A stretch of DNA of 64,000 nt, from NCBI GenBank assembly GCA_013399875.1, contig VXAZ01008167.1, forward strand, positions 1,364,956 to 1,428,955, in the 5' to 3' direction. Position 1 is the stretch's first letter. Each line of letters opens with the position of its first letter. The translations under genes and the position numbers were made by a program. Of this stretch, positions 11,531-24,478 are shown piece by piece. This DNA comes from Gymnorhina tibicen (Eukaryota; Chordata; Aves; Passeriformes; Artamidae). The notes below the pieces were generated by a model. That model worked only from the letters and a program-made list of their open reading frames with translations. It was not told the origin of the DNA and did no database searches.

Positions 11531-11992
11531 CATAGAATCAGAGAATCATAGAGTCATTAATGTTGGAAAATACGTCTGAGATCCTCGCATCCAACCATTA
11601 ACCCAGCACTGCCACATCCATCACTAAACCATGTCCCCAAGTGCCACACCTATATGTTTTTTGAACACTTCCAAGGACAGTGACTCAATCACTTCCCTGG
11701 GTAGCCTGCTCCAATGCTCAATAACCCTTTCAGTGAAAAAATTTTTCCTAATATCCAACCCAAACCTCCCCAGATGCAGCTTGAGACTGTTTCCTCCTGC
11801 CCTATCGCTTGCTGTTTAGGAGAAGAGGCCCCTACCTGGCTACACCCTCCTTTCAGTTGTAGAGAGAAATTAAGTTCCCCCTGAGCCTCCTTTTCTCCAG
11901 GCTAAACAGCCCCAGCTCCCTCAGCCGCTCCAGACTTGTACTCTAGATCCTTCACCAGCTTCATCATGCTTCTCTGGACACGCTCCATCATG
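11531..11992 (-). mobile_element. CR1 LINE, 3'-truncated-type copy
   Basis: The plus strand starts 'catagaatcagagaatcata', the reverse complement of the CR1 3' terminal repeat. It continues through 'gtagcctgctccaatgctca', 'cctaatatccaacccaaacc', 'cctcctgccctatcgc' and 'aggctaaacagccccagctc' in the exact order of a reversed CR1 3' end. The copy stops near 'ctggacacgctccatca', giving about 460 bp with an intact 3' end and a missing 5' part, the usual outcome of incomplete target-primed reverse transcription. Sequence quality is fairly good, so it is younger than the copies at 3820 and 55242. Confidence 0.93.
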
Positions 11993-14900
11993 TAAATGAT
12001 GGCAAAAATAATAAGGGGCTTTCTAGGAAAGCCTTTCCAGACAGGACACTTTCATATGTTGAACTGAGGCTAGTCTGACTTCAGGGATATAGAGAGGCTT
12101 AATATGGTAGAATTGTATAAATAATGGTATCCAAGGTACAAATAATTAATAACATTTTTAAAAATTCATTAATTTATTTTTGGGATTTGCCAGTACTGTT
12201 TCTCTGTCTTGTATAAACTTTATGCTACTCAGGGCAGGCAACACTTATAGTCTGTTGCATGGATTGTACTTAGTTACAAAACTAAGCAAAAAGAGGATTC
12301 ATGTCTTTGCTTCCTATTTTGAATACCAAAAAAAAGTACTTAGATGAACACAATAATGTGAAAACTGATATAAAAGTGAGGAAAAAATTCAGCATATGCA
12401 TTCGTCTCAGGATGATTTCGACCACAGGAAAGTATTTGATTATCATAGATGAACTGTATTGCCACTCATGTTAATATAGTACTGTCTAATGATTTTTTTT
12501 TGGTAAGTATTCATTTTAACACTGTCAGTGTTTACTTAGCAGGACATTAATAACACCAGGATATTTATCATATAGGAAATGGCTAATGAAATCTGTTTAA
12601 TCTGTCAGTGGATGTTTTTGTTTCAAGGCTGCTCTGGATTGTTTATGTAGGATTTAGGGAAGAATGGTACGGTTTTGTTGGTGACTAATAATAAGAGGAA
12701 AGTTAAATGGCAACTATTACGGCTTTTATTATTATTTATATTACATCAGAACACATTTGGGCTTCAGATCAATGCTAGAAGCAGCTCAATTCTTTGCTGA
12801 AAGACTTAAGGATGAGACAAAATACATTTGGTAGTGATGGGACACAGGACTGGGAGCCAAAGCTGTCCAGCTCTGCAAATAAGCTGACTCACTGCCTACT
12901 GCTCCTCTGGTGAGCCCTCCTGCAAGTAGTCCTTTGGCTTTGACACATCTCTTTTTAAAGCATGGAGTTTATACAATTTCTCCATATTCTTAAATTCAAC
13001 AGTTAAATCAGGGCCAAACTGCATCCCCTAGTTGATGTTTTTAGAAATACTCTACTCATTCTTAATGAGTTTTCTCCCAGTGGTTACTTCAAACTGGATG
13101 CAAACGTCACAGTTTTTAAGCATAAGTTATATAGCTTCTGGGACCTTTTCCCCCTAAGAACTGGATCCCATGGTTTGAATAGGGATTTGAAGGATTTCCT
13201 TTTGAAAAGCACAAACGCCTTCACAATTTATAAAACACATCAGGCATTTGAAAATTATATTTTCCATCTTCCTTTGCAAATCTGAGTTCATCATTAGAGG
13301 TTTTCCTTCCTTCCTTGAAAAAAGCTTAAAGCGGTACATCCTTGTTGCAAGGACATGTGAGAGCTGCCAGATTGCATCACAACAGGGACAGGCAAGAGTG
13401 CGGAAACAAGACCCCAGATGAGCTGGGGAGCTGCACTAGTCTTTTGTTGTCCTTCACCAACCTAGGCTTGCTCTTCACAAACGAAGGCAAATATTAGTGC
13501 CTTCCACTGTTAAAATGCATAGTTTTTGGTCAGGATGCATGTATGCATGTGTGGAATTTGATCCAGCATGCCACTGACCAATGTCCAGTGATCTACCCTT
13601 TCTTCTTTTTATATGGTAAAAAAATTTTGTTGATTGGAATCACTGGAAAATTATGTCACTCTGGCTATCTTAACTTCAAGAAAAGGAAAGTGTATCACCA
13701 TGGCAAAATATTTCCCTTTGTTAGTTACTCCTAAAGAATGAAATGAGAATTCCAAAGGCAATTCTCATCCTCATTTTTCCCTTGCCCGGAAATCCCCGGG
13801 AGTACAGAATACAATTCAGAAATGCTAAAACCAATCTCTGCTGCACCCCTGCAACTACCTCCAAAGTCAATAGGAGTCATGGGTGCACAAGGAACTGACT
13901 TCCCCGTCAACATACTGCAATTTTTAACCATTATTAAATTTAAATCTCTCTAACATCAATATTTATTCCTGCTAAATATGAAGGATGTTTAGGCTTATGA
14001 GTCACCAGTTCTTTTCCAGTTAGCGCTTGCTCCAGAACTTCCACCCTTGAATGGAACTAGAGATTTCTACATGATATGAGCACACAAAGTCAACTGTTAG
14101 GAACAGGAAACAACAGAGTAACAACTGTGGAGATAAAAACGTGCATCAGTCAGAGCCCGCACACTCCATTGTTGCTTCTTGCTGTTGGTTTTGCAGCAGG
14201 CATGAGTGGTAAATCACAAAGAGCGTGAATGAGTACAGCAGGATTTGCTCACAATTTGTTCCATGCAAGCTCAAGGTTGCCATGGGAGACAGGAAACATT
14301 TTTCGGGCACTCCCACAGCAATAAACTGTTGCCACTGTATTAACGAGGGGCAGCGCACTGCATTTCCTTCAGCAGAAGCTGAAGAGCTGACCAGCAAAAA
14401 TGCCCAGGGTGGATGGTGCTTTTCCCCCACTTTCACTTCTTATTTTGGATGCAACTCAGGGTCCTGGTAAAGAGGACAAGCTGCCCTTTGCTCTAAGGTT
14501 GTAGGTTCAGCCTAGTTTCCAGTGAATGCAAGGTCTGCATAATAAAAACCCACTTTAGAAAGTGCCATGGTAGTCTGAAGGCTGGAAAGGTGTTACAGAG
14601 GTGGCTGAGAGACAGCTGGAATCCAACAGTCAGGTTGTGTTCTTTGCATATGTTATTTTATGAGAGATTGCACAAGGGAAAAGATGGCTCTCAGTGTGAT
14701 TGTAGCACAGATCAGTGGCTGCCAGCCCAAAATGAGGGTCTGCTAAAAGGCCTTTGTCACTTCAGGAAGGGTGGTCCATGGAGAAGATACGGTAGCTTTC
14801 CCATTTCTCAGGATGAATAATCCATCACAGCACTTCTGTAACTCTGGGTGGTGACTGCACCAATATACTGAGAGCCTCTCCTTGATCAGTGAAAATACCT

Positions 14901-17900
14901 CGTTCCAAAAGGTACTTCTGTAATCCTTTTCTGGGACAGCAGAGTGAGAAGTGACTAACAGCTGGCTGAAAAGGTAGCAGGTGAAACTGGAGCAGGCAGC
15001 AGCAGATGTTGGCCATCTCTACTGAAGGACTGAGAAACAGAGTTGAAGAACTGCACATAGAAAACAAAGAGGCACACTTTTAGATAACTTGAGAAACTTG
15101 GCTTCTTGTTTCAATGATCAAGCCTTGTAAAAGCACTGTAAAATCTGTGTGGAAAGGTATGGTTCCCCAAGCAAGAGGGACAGAAATAGAAGCTCTACAG
15201 ATGCCATAAATCTCTAGCTTCCTAAAGTGGTCCCCAAAGGTAAAGATAAATGCTCACAAGCAGGAAATTTCATGTTGCAATTGTCTTTATATAGACAAAG
15301 GCATCACTTTCCCAGGTCAACAAAATATGCCTTGAAAAAAGAAAGTATTTTCTCTTACTTTATCTTTTCTAGAGTCCTCTTCCTTTTCTATGCTCCTCCC
15401 TGAATTGCCAGGTATTTTTCTTGCCTGATAGCTTGGCTTGAGGGACAATGTATTCTCACGTTTGCTACTGATAAAACAGGGTATACCTGTCCCTAAGGAA
15501 TAGTCTTACCTGAGTATGGCAATACATGGAAAATGCTGCTGCAGACAACTGAATGACACCATTTATTGCTTGGCCCTGACTAGGTTGTTCTATAATGAGT
15601 AAGTGCAGAACCCTGCTTTTAAGAATATGTCAGTTTTCTGCAGTCTTTCCACATAACTGTGAGATCATATGCTAACTGCATCCTTCCCCTGCAGAACAGA
15701 GTTGTAGACTAATATAGGAAAGGAGAGGAATACAAGGTGTTTATTATTTAGTATCTATCAATTAGCACTATTAAGCAGAACAAACTTTGATTTTCACCTG
15801 GGTACTTTAAATCAATTAAGCTTCTCATGGTGAAAGGACTTCATGAATGAAAACATCCTCAGTGCTAATTAACACGTCAAATACAAATCAGAACAACAGC
15901 AGAAACAGTCCCTTGGAGATAACACATCTACTTAGAGCACACAGATACAAAATTTAAAGTTTTGCTTTTCTCCATCCTACTCCTTATTCACACCTACGTG
16001 CCAACAGGCATGGCATTGTTTTCTTGCACCTGAAATACACTCAGAAGGTAACAGTACCAAAATACCAAGTTCTCATTCTACTTAGAATCTGAGTCACATC
16101 AGCTCTGGATCTCAGGGAGAGCCCTGCTGGTCAGCCACTGTGCACCACAGCTGATTTCTTTTCAGTAAATCCTTCCTTACAAGTCAAACAAAGATTTCAG
16201 GAAAGAAATATCAGTGAGAAAACTTACTTCCAAGTAGAGTATTTTTTCTCTGATAAAAGACTTACTTTTCCGAGTTATCCTTTATTTAGCCCATGGACAC
16301 AATCTAAAAAAGCACTTTCTTACTTTAAGGTGGAAAAATCATTCTGAAGCTGCACAACAGCCACACAAAGTGACGAAAAAAGCTGATGCTAGATCCCCTG
16401 CACTTGACAACCTACCTCATTCAGCAGCCACTGCACTTCCCTTGCTTTATCTGTGCACCTACTTCCCACTGAAACGTGTCAGTTCATGTGAGTTCCAGAT
16501 GCATCTGGGAAAGAAAACAATCTTTCTTCTTTGTGCAACATATTAGAAGCTTTTTGCTCAACAGCAAAGAGAGGTTGTTTCTTCTGCTTTACTAACAATA
16601 GACCTGGTGGGCTGAAGAGTGCAGTTAATCTGCTCTGACTACTGCAGCTGTGTGGGAGCACACAGGGGCACAATGCCCTCCTGCAAGGAGATTTTGACTC
16701 AGTGAGGCCAAGAATAAATGTTTAGATTATGCTGACTTAGAAAGTTTTTGGGGGTTTATTTTTGTTTTGGGAAAGAATTTAAACTGGCTCTGAAAGCAGT
16801 ACCAGTTTAGTCAGTACCATGTTTAGTCAGTGAAAGTCATGGGGAAGAGAGTTTGCTTTTCCAGAATCCATTAGAAATCTTGTGCAGATGATACTACAAA
16901 AAAAAGAAGAATCTTTAGAAAACATTTATTTAAATAATCAGTGTGGTACAACTGCATTGAATAGAAGGACAGACTGAAACCAGCTGAGCTCAAGTGCATG
17001 ACTGCCCATGAGGCTGAACAAGGACTATTGCCCAGGCTTCTAGGTCAGTCCAGAGAAATTCATCCTTGCATTCAAACGAGCAGTGAAAAGAAAGGTATAA
17101 ACTGCCCTCTCAAGGTGCCTCTCTCTCTGATCACTGGACAGGCACCCTGCAGAACCAGTTCAGATTAGTCACTTTGGTTTACCTTAAGTTTACATTTTTA
17201 GAGTTTGTTATAAATAAGGTCTACCTGATATTTTCTTTTTTTTTTCCCTTCTCTGTACCAGGGCCAAAATCTCTTTTTCTTTGTCAACAGGATATACAGA
17301 AATTTCAACGAATCCATTTCTGAGCTAATATACTTTTCAATCAAGAAATCTGTTACTCAACAGTGATTAGTCGTACTTCACAGTTTTCCGCCAATTCCAT
17401 AAATTGCATCGAAGTTTCGTCATATCCTAACTCAGGTTTTCTCAGAAACATGACTCATCACTGAAGAATGTTCTGGTCATTAAAAAGGTTAAGACATAAT
17501 ATTTTCTTACATTTTTGTGGCTGTTTTCTCTTTGAAGAGAAAATATTATAGAAAAGGAAGCTTCCCTGCTGATTGCAGTTGCTCAGCTTTCCTGTATTTC
17601 TCCTCTTTTTGCTTCTACAGTTACTCCAATTCAAAATTTAAGCCAAGCTTCTTTACAGAAAACCTCGATGCTGCAAAAATATTTTGCTAAGGAACACCAT
17701 CAGAAAACTAAAAAGATAAATCTTCCTTTGTCCTTCTTATACTTGAAGTCAAACAGAGACAGGAGGATGATAGAAAGTTGTGAGTAATGTTCTCTGTGAG
17801 CTTTGAAAGAAGAACATGCTCTCATCTCAGCCACTGCTGAGAAAGAAGGAGAAGTGACAGCAGGGACTGTTCCACACTCGCCTGCAGCAGCTGGGTGGTG

Positions 17901-19660
17901 GGCACAAGCACTGTTACACAGCTTATTTTTCTGAGCACACTGTGGAGCTCACCCACTATCAGACTATTCTTTCTTCTGTAACTTGCACTGCTAGTCTTTT
18001 CCTCAATAATTCTTTGCCCTTTTTTAAAAGGAATCTGATTTATTATCAGAGGATCCCTAACAGCACAAAAATCTCCCCTCAAGCTTTCCCTCCCTTCATG
18101 CCAAGGTCTTAGCCTTGTTCCTTTTTCTCCCACTTCTTTCACTGGCTCTCCTCCCATGCCTTGCAGCCAGCACCTTTGAAGAAATACTCAGCCTCCTCCA
18201 CCTCACTAGTTCCCCTGGCTGTTCCTCCTGCTACATAATGGTGCCCATGCACTGAGAGCTGCTCTCCTTCAGTGAACTCTGTTTGTCCTCATGTACCCTC
18301 AGTACCCTGGGCTTCCATTCAGTTATCTTCTTCCAGTTGCAACATTTTCTCCATGCAAGGAACATGGGTTCAGTTGGTGTGTGTAGTTTCCACCAAGTGT
18401 GGATGCAAGGCAGGGTGCGATGGAGTATGGACACTGGCTGTGCAGCTCTCATGGACCTGAAGGAGCTTGTCCAGCCGTAACCCTTTCATGAGAATCGCTG
18501 GTGTTCCACGTGTGACGCTGTGATTCTGCAATGCTGTTGTCCAAGCTCACCACACTGCCTCCTGGGACCCCTGCAAGCCCTTTCCTGCTTTATCAGAAAT
18601 GCCTTTTCCAATCTCCCACCCCTTGTCTCTACCCAAGGGCCTCACTCACTCCCTCACTGCCACACAGATTTCCCATATTCACCTATTCCACTGTCTCCTG
18701 CTCTCCCTAATGCCCATTTTCACTCCAAGTGACAGGGTTTTTTATTTGTTCTTCATGCTACACCTGCTCCAGCCAGACATGGTAGGGCTCCTGTCTCCTT
18801 TCCCAGTTGTCTCCTATTTCCACTTCCATGTTTCTGTGTAGTTTCTATCCTGTATTCCATTTACAGTCTCTTCTCCAGATAGACTTTACCTCATGCAGCA
18901 CAGTTGTGCCAACCCTCTGCTCCTCATTCCCTTCTATGTGACTCCCCAAGTGACCTTGGATAATGTTCTCTTTTGTTTCTAAGACTCTCTATCTCAAAAT
19001 CCAACCTGCCATCCCTCTCCTACACTGCTACAATTTCCCTGCTCTCTCCTTAGAGAAATTTGGTCATTTTCTAGGAGTCTAGTTTGCATGCACTGTTCCT
19101 GGGCAGTTTGTAACATGATTAGTGCTTACTTGGGCATCAGAAAGAGAGAAAAAGAATGTTCATTCAAATAATGACATAAGGAAAGCTGGAACCTTCATTT
19201 TCCTCTCTATCAGGCTTTTCCAGGGTTCTGGTTTGTATCCATTTGGACAAGGTTGTTCCTACTGATACTAAACAATCTCTTAACATTTTCAAATGGAAAA
19301 TTACTGTACTAAAGCCAGACAAGCCCAGTGAATTATCTATTTTTATGAAGTGTCCTAGGCATCTGAGTGAGGAGCAAAAGAGCAGTTGGCACCTCAGTGG
19401 CTGTTTAGATGGAAAATATATGACTACCCTCTTCAATTCCTAAAAGGCAAAGGAAGACACACCTTAGTCCTCAAGTGCATTGGGCAGCAATGGCACCAGC
19501 TTTCTGACTGCAGGATCAGAAGGCACCCTCCTACCCTGGCGATAATACCATTGCTAAAATATTTTAGCACCGGTAACCTCAACAGCAGAGCTCAGCAGTT
19601 GCCATCACCTTCATTCAGAAACAAAGGAAGAAAAGGAGGTGTTGCTCCCCAGTTGCACAA

Positions 19661-19712
19661 TGGCTTCAATGATCCTTGCGGGCCCCTTCCAGCTCAGGAT
19701 ATTCTGTCATTC
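19661..19712 (+). mobile_element. CR1 3' tip
   Basis: The short block 'tggcttcaatgatccttgcg ... ccccttccagctcag ... attctgtcattc' closely resembles the last ~50 bp of a CR1 subfamily (TGGAtGATCCTtGtGGGTCCCTTCCAaCTCAGgATATTCTaTgATTC type). I see no CR1 sequence upstream, so it is either a strongly 5'-truncated insertion or the last recognisable part of an old one. Confidence 0.6.
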
Positions 19713-20048
19713 TTTTTTGCTTCCCAAAGAGAAGACCACTGGCACTCATCCCTTGGGTCCTTGTCTGGGCCTCCATGGATCCCTCATACCCATTTTTTTC
19801 ACTTTCTCATGTGCCACATGAGCGTGAGCTGTATGCCAAGTTTTAAATCCTTAAGATTAGGGATATCAACACTACTAGTGCCAAATGGTAAAAACTCAAG
19901 ATTAAGGGCTCATTCAATAGTATAACTGAAAAACTCAAGCACTTCCGAGAACTCCAGGTGTCTTGGCTTCACATTTTCAACTGAGATTTTTTTCAGAAAC
20001 ACTTTGTTCATGGAGCCGAAACTCTACAACTTTCTTCTAACTTTATTT

Positions 20049-20070
20049 CTGTAGGTTGCACAACCTACAG
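20049..20070. repeat. Perfect inverted repeat, 10-bp arms
   Basis: CTGTAGGTTG and CAACCTACAG are exact reverse complements separated only by CA. The right half, GTTGCACAACCTAC(A/G)GTGATTG, occurs again at 24697-24718 with one difference. The loop is too short for a stable RNA hairpin; a cruciform or dimeric-protein site is conceivable but unsupported. Confidence 0.6.
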
Positions 20071-23000
20071 TGATTGGGAGTTTTTACCTGAAAGCTTCTC
20101 TTTGGAAGGATAAAATTAATCTGGAAAGGACCTCAAGTGTCAGACCAGTCTTCCTTGTCTTAGTACAAGGTCACCTTTAACCAGGTTGTAGGGGTGTATT
20201 TTTCACCCAAGCTGAGGTATGTACAACAAAGATGTCTACATCTAAGCTGATCCCTCACTGGTTTAGGAACTCTAATCTCTGCAGCAAATAAAATCTAGGG
20301 AAAAACTGGTACACCCCAATCCCATGTTTTTCTTAGGATGCAATGGATGCACTGTGAGGATCCACTGACTGTGCTTACTGAATTTCTACAGATCAGAGTG
20401 GTATTTGAAAACAAACAAACAAAAATATCAGGTGCAGATACAACCAGTTTAAAACCAGGGAAAGCAAACCCCACTCCAGCTGTTTGGGTGTATGTAAAGT
20501 ATCTATCTCGTTCCAGTGCAGCTGGTGGAGCCTTGGCTGGTAGAGTTTAGGATACAGTTTGTCCGGTCAGATGTGGACACCTGTGTGCTGATAAGATGGG
20601 CCACACCCTTATCTCCAATGACCAACCAGTTCTCCAAGGTTCTGTAAGGCGTATTCTCCAGAGTCAAAGCCAACATCATTTCCAAAATCTTTATTTGTTG
20701 CTAATGGTCTTCACATTCACCCTGTATAATTCGTGTCCCCACTTTGTACCTTTTACCTCAGAGATTTGATAGCTTTACACCATGGACTGAAATTTTCCAA
20801 TGAAAGCCCATCAGTCCCTTCCCAATCCATTATGGATACAGGAAACAGAATATATCCTCCAATCATGTAGCAGTCTTTTTCATATTTGAAAACTGTGCAA
20901 TCAAAATTATAATTTGGTAGAAATGGTTCTATTTTAAAAATTGGTCACCTAAACACATGTATCTTCACCTAATATAAAACTGCTAGATCCAACCTGGAAA
21001 TCTTGTTTTTTCATAGTTGCTCTGTGAATATTTTAATTCAAATATGATTAAATTTTTTTTTTTCAGTTGAAAACTATGGGAAGCTATTTCCAGCTTTAAA
21101 GTATTATGCAGTGTGTGCTACACTGGAAAAAATATTTTTAAAATTCCTATATTTCTGTACTGAAAACATTTTGTAAGAAAACTATGAACAACCTAGAAGT
21201 CTGTCTAATGACGTTTCTAGCAGACAAGCCAGCACCACAAAGTCGTTGTCAGCAACAGCTTCTGTTCCTTATAACTTCTTCCTGACTGAGCTGTTCTCAA
21301 GCCCTGTACTTTGGACTAAGCTATAACTTCTTCCCTAACTGTTGTGACTTTGTGTCTCTCACAAAAATTATATGAAGTAAGGAAGAATTACTGTCTACGT
21401 AAGATTTTGCCAGCTTCGTCAAACAGACATTGTTTAGCCAAGGAAAATTTAAAGTAGTGAAAGCAGTGCATATATTACTTTTTTAAACAAATGTGCTTTT
21501 TTTTTTCTTTAGGGCTATACGTGTATAGACACATACAGAGATTTTATGCATATAAAAATAATGTATTTTCTTTTAGAGTACTGTGTACTGTGAATATAAA
21601 ATATGGTCTTAAAATCCTACAGAACTTTTCTCTTATTGACTGTAATTTGCTACAATCAGACCAAAATCTTTTGTATATAATTTATTGATAATCAATTGGT
21701 TTGCCTTTGTGTATATTTTTGCTCTTCTCAACATTTATCTATTAATTTAGCCATGAGTCAGTTTTATGCTGATCCTATTTAACTTCCAACCATTTTCCTT
21801 TAAACTTGCAATTTCTCAGGTCAACACTGTTTGAATTTATATCCTATAGGAAGCTATTTACCTGGGTATGTCTATTTTTTCATGAAAGCCACCTCTGGCA
21901 ATACTAATACTGGCAAACTCCTGTATGCAAGTGTGTTTCTACCATCTCTGCATTTGAGGTCATATTTACCCTGAGGTACTGACCCTTTAAATTCAGTCCA
22001 GTTTGTTTTGGTCACTTCATTTGTTTATTTTTTCAATACTAAAATGAATGAGATCTAGCAAACAGTATCAAAAGAAGATTTTTAAGAAGTACATAACATA
22101 TGTGCCTTCTCCATAAACACTGCCAGTGGAAAGTCACATATAAAAATAAATGGTCCATTTTCCAACTGCTAATAAATATTTGGTTCCATTTTGTGAGGAG
22201 GAAGCACACATATTGCTTGTGAAAATCAACTAAAGTTCTACAAACAGAAGATTTCCAGAATCAGGTACATATGCTCTAGACTGATACTTGGAACATTAAA
22301 TAGAAACACTCCATAAATTTGACTGTATTTCTTTTGTCTGAACAATCCAGTTGGATTATGCAGTAAAATTGTGAGATCACTTAAAAAGGAGAATTGATCA
22401 AAATGCTGCTCTGTTTCTTGTAGTGCTAAAACCATTCCACTTTTTTTTTAGCCTTTTATTTTGAAGCATGCTGGGCATTGTTTTTTATGGAAACTATTGG
22501 ATTGGGTCTATGTTTAGGAAAGCATTAAACACATAGCTAAATAAAAAAAAAATGCAAGTATTCTCCTTGAAATCAATGTGCCTGCTTCTAAAATTAAAGT
22601 TAAGCATCTGCTTAAGTATTTCTTGGCCTGGGTCTGCAATCCATACACAGATGGACTAACAGTGGTAGTGAGTTTCAAGATGTCATAATGACAAAAAAGC
22701 CTCCATTAGATCGTTAATCTATCTAGCTATTTATATGGCATCCATCTCCATAAAAACTGCAGTACCTATCTTAGGGTAGCCAAGAGTGAGGTCATATAAT
22801 TCCCCTGAATCTAGCCTAATTACTGGCTCTTCACTGCTGGCCTTCCAGGGCAGCTAGCTGTGCCACCCTGAATAATTACATGAACACTCTGCATCCACTG
22901 CTCCTGGCTGCTCAAAACAACATCACTGGCTTTGCACTGAAGGAAGAGGAGAATTTGTCAAAGACAAAGGTGCTATGGACAGCTAAGGACAGCTTCCAGA

Positions 23001-24337
23001 CAAGGGACAACCAGAAGGAAATGGCAACAAGACCTTCTTAAACCATTCCATCCATAAAAGGCTGTCTCATTTGTCCCTACCTCCCTCCAAAATTATGAAC
23101 ATGTTCCCTGAAAAGCTCCCCCTCTTCCTACCCTCAAACTCTGTTCACTATAAATCATCCCATAGTTCACTAGTTAGCTGGCTTCACATTCATAACACAA
23201 CAAATATTTCCCCTCCAGCATCAAGTCACGCAGGCTCCATGGGGTATAATTCCTGAAGTAAAGCAGTGATCTTTGAGACAGAAGTTGCTTTCCACTCCAC
23301 AAAAGAGAAGGGTTTGTTAATCATGCAACTATTTAAAAGTCACTCCCAAGATGTGCACCTGAGCTCAGTCTGTAATTTATAATCTACCCACCCACACACG
23401 TGCACTGCAATCAGATCACTGTTCCCACAGAAAATAAACATGCTGAAACACAAGACCCAGCACTGTTCCAAGCAGTGATAAAACATTTAAAAGATAGGGG
23501 ATGGTTTCATAACATCTCCCGGTAGCATAGGGCAGGGGCAAATGTACCCTCACCTGCTGTGGGATGTTAGTTCAAATGTACAGATGTAAGGAGAGAATTT
23601 CCTTTGATCTCATCTCATCTTTACAAATCGGGCCTTGATATGATGGAAGTAAAGTTCCCAATGCCAAAAGATGAGTGGTTCAAAACACTCTTAGTGAAAG
23701 GATTGAGGGCTACTCAAAAAAATCTGAAAAATTAACTCCTCAACGTGTCATTTTCCCATCATATAGCACCTCTAACATCAAGTAAATCTACAGTGGGGAG
23801 GAAATGACTGCAAACAAACCAGTAAACATATATTTTGGTAGAACACTCTAACATGAAACTCAAAATAGAATAATGCCTTTTAAAACAATCTCAGTGCCTA
23901 TATGCAATTGAATGACTGAAGGGCTTTGTGGCAGCCATGGAATATGATCATTTATAATCATGTTATTCCACATAAACTTGTTCGCCATGGAACCACACCT
24001 CCCAGGAGGCAGTAGTCACTTCCCTTGGAAGACTGGGGTACATCATGTAACAGCCAGTTATATAATGTGCATCTAGTTCAACCTTTTACCTTTGTTTAGG
24101 ATGAAGACAAGTGCTGATATACCTGCATTTTTCAAAAGGCAGTTATTCCATTTTTTCAACTAATTTCAAAAAAGACAGTGCCAAATTCCTGTTGGCACTC
24201 TGGTGTGTGCCCTCACCAAAATAACCATGAACGTGAGTGTCCTTTAGTAGGGTAGGTAGCTCTAAATGTTCCTGGAACTGGAGTACCTAAGCACATCATA
24301 AATATTAATGGAGTTATCCTTCCAACTTTGCTGTGAG

Positions 24338-24478
24338 TCTTTATTACCCCCATTTTGCAAACGGAGAATTGAATTTCAAAGTCCCTTGCCCAAGGCAATA
24401 CAGGAATTTTGTACTGGTGCCAGGATGGAGCCCACATTTCTGGAGTCCTCATCCAAAGTGTCTTTTCTACCCTCTTCT
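24338..24478 (+). mobile_element. MIR-like SINE fossil
   Basis: The order 'ttattacccccattttgcaa', 'gagaattgaatttcaaag', 'tcccttgcccaaggcaatac', 'ggatggagcccacatttctg' parallels the MIR/CORE-SINE body (TTATTATCCCCATTTTACAG..., CTTGCCCAAGGTCACAC..., GGATTxGAACCCAG). It is heavily diverged, as expected for a family active before the amniote radiation. It has no coding capacity. Confidence 0.75.

Larger units (their letters stand above)
11993..24337. other. Mostly unique sequence, no gene seen
   Basis: No supportable exon was found. The longest frame (19386-19925, 179 codons) overlaps a CR1 tip and has no recognisable domain. Sequence between 18100 and 19030 is pyrimidine-rich on the plus strand without clear periodicity. 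Only a CR1 3' tip (19661-19712) and a short inverted repeat (20049-20070) stand out. Confidence 0.5.

Noticed and set aside
19386..19925. 179-codon plus-strand open frame
   Set aside because: It crosses a CR1 3' tip (19661-19712), so part of it is transposon non-coding sequence, and the rest has no recognisable domain.
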